In this document: one piece after another, positions 61,402 to 64,000 of the stretch
How positions within the stretch are numbered: position 1 is the first letter of the stretch
Layout of the letters: each line of letters opens with the position of its first letter
Assembly (NCBI GenBank): GCA_947463125.1
Contig: CANHQZ010000001.1
Span: 62,001 to 126,000 of the forward strand
DNA: 64,000 nucleotides
Origin: Flavobacteriales bacterium
GTDB lineage: Bacteria > Bacteroidota > Bacteroidia > NS11-12g > UBA955
Reading direction: 5' to 3'
Position numbers and translations under genes: made by a program
The notes under the pieces: generated by a model
Seen by the model: the letters and a program-made list of their open reading frames with translations, nothing else
What the model was told of the DNA's origin: nothing
Database searches by the model: none

Positions 61402-62130
61402 ATGAGCAACAGCACCTATTTCTGGATAGATATCGCAACGATTGCAGGCCCGCTTGCACTGTCTTTTGACAAAAGGGTTGCCTTTCATACCCAATGGAAA
61501 TATTTCCTTTCTGCCATGCTCATTACATCGGGCATCTACCTGATCTGGGACGTGATTTTTACCGCAATCGGGGTTTGGCATTTTAATCCAGCATTTGTAA
61601 CCGGATTGTATATCGGCAACCTGCCGTGGGAAGAAGTCTTTTTCTTTGTCGCCGTTCCCTATGCATGCCTGTTTATTTACGCTTGTTTACGCCATTACTT
61701 TCCGAACCTGGAAAACAGAAACGCAGCAAGATTTATCTCACTCACATTGCTGGCATTCAGTATTGGCATGGTGGTATTGCATTACAACCGGCTGTACACA
61801 GCGGTTACATTCAGTTTGATTGCATTTACCCTATTGAACCAGCTGCTGGTTACACGGGGTAGCTACATGTCTCATCTTTATGCTGCATGGTTCCTGAGTA
61901 TTATCCCCATGCTGGTGGTGAACGGACTTCTGACCGGGTTACCTATCCTAATTTATGAAAATGCGGAAAATCTGGGAATCAGGGTACCTGCCATGCTTCC
62001 CGGTATGCAATATGGCATTCCGGTTGAAGATTTCTTTTATAATTTACTGTATATGATGTGGATGATCTGGATTTACGAAGCAAGAAAAAACAGAAAAGCC
62101 ATTCACATCTTTACACCGGAGCCGGAATAA
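61402..62130 (+). CDS. Lycopene cyclase domain-containing protein (CrtYcd-like)
   Basis: Multi-TM 242 aa; LIWDVIFTAIGVWHFNPAFVTGLYIGNLPWEEVFFFVAVPYACLFIY; GIPVEDFFYNLLYMMWMIWIYE. Confidence 0.9.
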   Translation: MSNSTYFWIDIATIAGPLALSFDKRVAFHTQWKYFLSAMLITSGIYLIWDVIFTAIGVWHFNPAFVTGLYIGNLPWEEVFFFVAVPYACLFIYACLRHYFPNLENRNAARFISLTLLAFSIGMVVLHYNRLYTAVTFSLIAFTLLNQLLVTRGSYMSHLYAAWFLSIIPMLVVNGLLTGLPILIYENAENLGIRVPAMLPGMQYGIPVEDFFYNLLYMMWMIWIYEARKNRKAIHIFTPEPE

Positions 62131-62139
62131 AGGCTACTG

Positions 62140-63132
62140 TTAGCGCGCTGTATCCGCCGATACACCCCTTTTTTCACTCGCCTTTTTGGCTTTCTTACGC
62201 TGCGATTTCCCCCATGGCAAAGGCAAGAACTTTTCAGGATAATGATTGATGTCATACGCCAGGGTTTCCAGGTTTTTGGTGGTTTTCACCAGGTTGTCAT
62301 ACAGAACAGGATCTTTGGCAAGTTTTCCCAAAGAACCTTTACCCTGCTCAATATTTCTGGTTATCACCGCCAAAGAGGAGGCAGTTTCTTTTAAATCCCT
62401 GCCAATTTTCTGCAATTCAATGCTGTCCAGCCGTGCGGTTGTTCTGTTTAGGTTTTTCAAACTGCCCTCGATGCTTTTGCCATACTGATCCAGACTCGAT
62501 GAAAAACGGGCGGCATTATCCAGGGTTGCTGTCAATCCGGGGCGCGAAGCCGCCAGTGTTCCCCGTATTTCGGAAATAGTGCTATTCAAGGAAGCGAGTA
62601 CCACCGGTAGCTGATCAACAGCCTGGGTAAGACTTTGACGGGCTATAATAGCGTTCAGATGTGCTAACAGCGAATCTGCACCTGCTGCAATGGGAGCAAT
62701 TTTTTCATTCACCATACTCATCACATCCTGCGTATACATGGGCAGTAGGGTATCTCCATCTTCCGCGTAGGTTTTGGAATTACCCGGTATCAGTTTCAGT
62801 GTAGTGGAACCGAGCAACGCAGATTCTATTTTTATTTTTGAATTTTTGGGAATTTTAATTTCGCTGTAGATTTCAATTTCAGTGACCACTTTGCCCGACT
62901 GGGGATCCATTTCCATGGTGCGTAGCTGCCCGACCCTGAATCCGTTGTACATAACGGCTGTATTGTCTGCGAGCCCCTGAGCACTGTCATACAACACCAC
63001 AAATTCCCGGGCACCTCCGAGCGGATTGTCTCTTCCGACCATGTAATTATAACCCAGAATCAGAACGGTGATGGCTACCGCTGCCAGTGTGCCTACTTTT
63101 GTTTCTTTGGATACGCCTGTAAATAATGCCAC
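62140..63132 (-). CDS. MlaD/MCE domain-containing lipid transport protein
   Basis: N-terminal TM then FVVLYDSAQGLADNTAVMYNGFRVGQLRTMEMDPQSGKVVTEIEI; SALLGSTTLKLIPG. Confidence 0.93.
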   Translation of the reverse strand: MALFTGVSKETKVGTLAAVAITVLILGYNYMVGRDNPLGGAREFVVLYDSAQGLADNTAVMYNGFRVGQLRTMEMDPQSGKVVTEIEIYSEIKIPKNSKIKIESALLGSTTLKLIPGNSKTYAEDGDTLLPMYTQDVMSMVNEKIAPIAAGADSLLAHLNAIIARQSLTQAVDQLPVVLASLNSTISEIRGTLAASRPGLTATLDNAARFSSSLDQYGKSIEGSLKNLNRTTARLDSIELQKIGRDLKETASSLAVITRNIEQGKGSLGKLAKDPVLYDNLVKTTKNLETLAYDINHYPEKFLPLPWGKSQRKKAKKASEKRGVSADTAR

Positions 63133-63145
63133 GTTAAATGTTGTT

Positions 63146-63153
63146 CAAAGATA
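63146..63153 (-). promoter_or_regulatory. -7 element TATCTTTG upstream of the mlaD-like gene
   Basis: Plus-strand CAAAGATA. Confidence 0.4.
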
Positions 63154-63164
63154 AGACTAAATCA

Positions 63165-64000
63165 TTAACGGCGCATATCACCGCTGTCACGCACCTGTGC
63201 TGACTTTTCCTCCTGATTTTTTGCAGGTGTCGCTTTTTCAAGTTCACGCTTGTACTGCCGAACAGCCCTGAAAATCCCTTTGGCAATGGTCCTCTGCCCT
63301 TCTTCGGTTTTCAAAAAACTCCGGTCAGACTGATTTGTTAAAAACCCAATTTCCACCAAAACGGAAGGCATGGCTGTTTGCCACAATACCAAAAATCCGG
63401 CTTGTTTAACACCACGGCTTTTTATTTTGGAAATCTTATGGGTATGAGATTCAACAAGGGTGCTAAATTTCAGGCTTTGCTGTAAAAATGCATTTTGAAC
63501 CAGAGAAAAAATAATGTGTCCCTCCGGCGAATTGGGATCAAAACCTCCATAACGTTCATTGGTTTTGTAATTGGATTCAAATTTAATCGCGGAGTTTTCC
63601 CGTTTGGCAACATCCAGATTCCCCTGGGTTTTGTGCAATCCCATAAAATAGGTCTCTGAGCCTGCTGCCGAGGTATTTACATTGCTGTTGCAATGAATGG
63701 AAACAAATAAATCTGCCTTTATTTTATTTGCCATATTTGGCCGCTCCCAAAGCTCCACAAACTTGTCTGTTTTGCGGGTAAAGACTACCTGCACATCCTG
63801 CAAACTATCTTCTATCATTTTACCCAGTTTCAGTGAAACCGCCAGCGTTACTGCTTTTTCCCAAATTTCATTGGCCCCGTTGCAACCGGGATCCAGGCCA
63901 CCGTGTCCTGGATCTATAACAATGGTTTTAACCTGTTTTCCGGGAACGCGGTTCACAGGCTTGCCTGAAGGAAGCGTGGTAATCAGCAGAAGCAGCAGCA
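63165..64000 (-). CDS. N-acetylmuramoyl-L-alanine amidase (5' end beyond window)
   Basis: TIVIDPGHGGLDPGC...FVSIHCNSN...VLVEIGFLTNQSDRSFLKTEEGQRTIAKGIFRAV; frame open through 64000 with a Leu-rich signal segment. Confidence 0.95.
   Translation of the reverse strand, partial: LLLLLITTLPSGKPVNRVPGKQVKTIVIDPGHGGLDPGCNGANEIWEKAVTLAVSLKLGKMIEDSLQDVQVVFTRKTDKFVELWERPNMANKIKADLFVSIHCNSNVNTSAAGSETYFMGLHKTQGNLDVAKRENSAIKFESNYKTNERYGGFDPNSPEGHIIFSLVQNAFLQQSLKFSTLVESHTHKISKIKSRGVKQAGFLVLWQTAMPSVLVEIGFLTNQSDRSFLKTEEGQRTIAKGIFRAVRQYKRELEKATPAKNQEEKSAQVRDSGDMRR

Overview
Bacteroidota-type chromosomal window. Supporting signs are type IX secretion (T9SS) C-terminal sorting domains, TAnnTTTG-type promoters, DUF4271, DUF5522 and DUF5723 families, an S16 protein with an acidic tail, and a three-gene transhydrogenase. 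It encodes about 56 protein genes, mostly housekeeping: hemD, hemW, secA, purH, pyrD, pntAA/AB/B, recJ, psd, gdh, a uvrD/pcrA helicase, rpsP-rimM-trmD, lepA, dprA, yidC, atpDC, an ECF sigma factor, a lycopene cyclase, an MCE protein and an amidase. Four T9SS cargo proteins are interspersed. I saw no rRNA, tRNA, CRISPR array, prophage or transposase. The most unusual items are: (1) a four-helix-bundle (S23/IVS-type) ORF inserted between pntAA and pntAB and flanked by inverted arrays of an approximately 8-bp GTTTAWTN unit; (2) a perfect 20-bp palindrome overlapping a near-consensus Bacteroidota promoter upstream of dprA; (3) a terminator-like hairpin ending 11 nt before an orphan lycopene cyclase gene that follows an ECF sigma gene; (4) a cysteine-laddered seven-PKD secreted protein; (5) a small secreted KSCCK-repeat protein. 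All calls come from reading the sequence and ORF translations; no database search was run.
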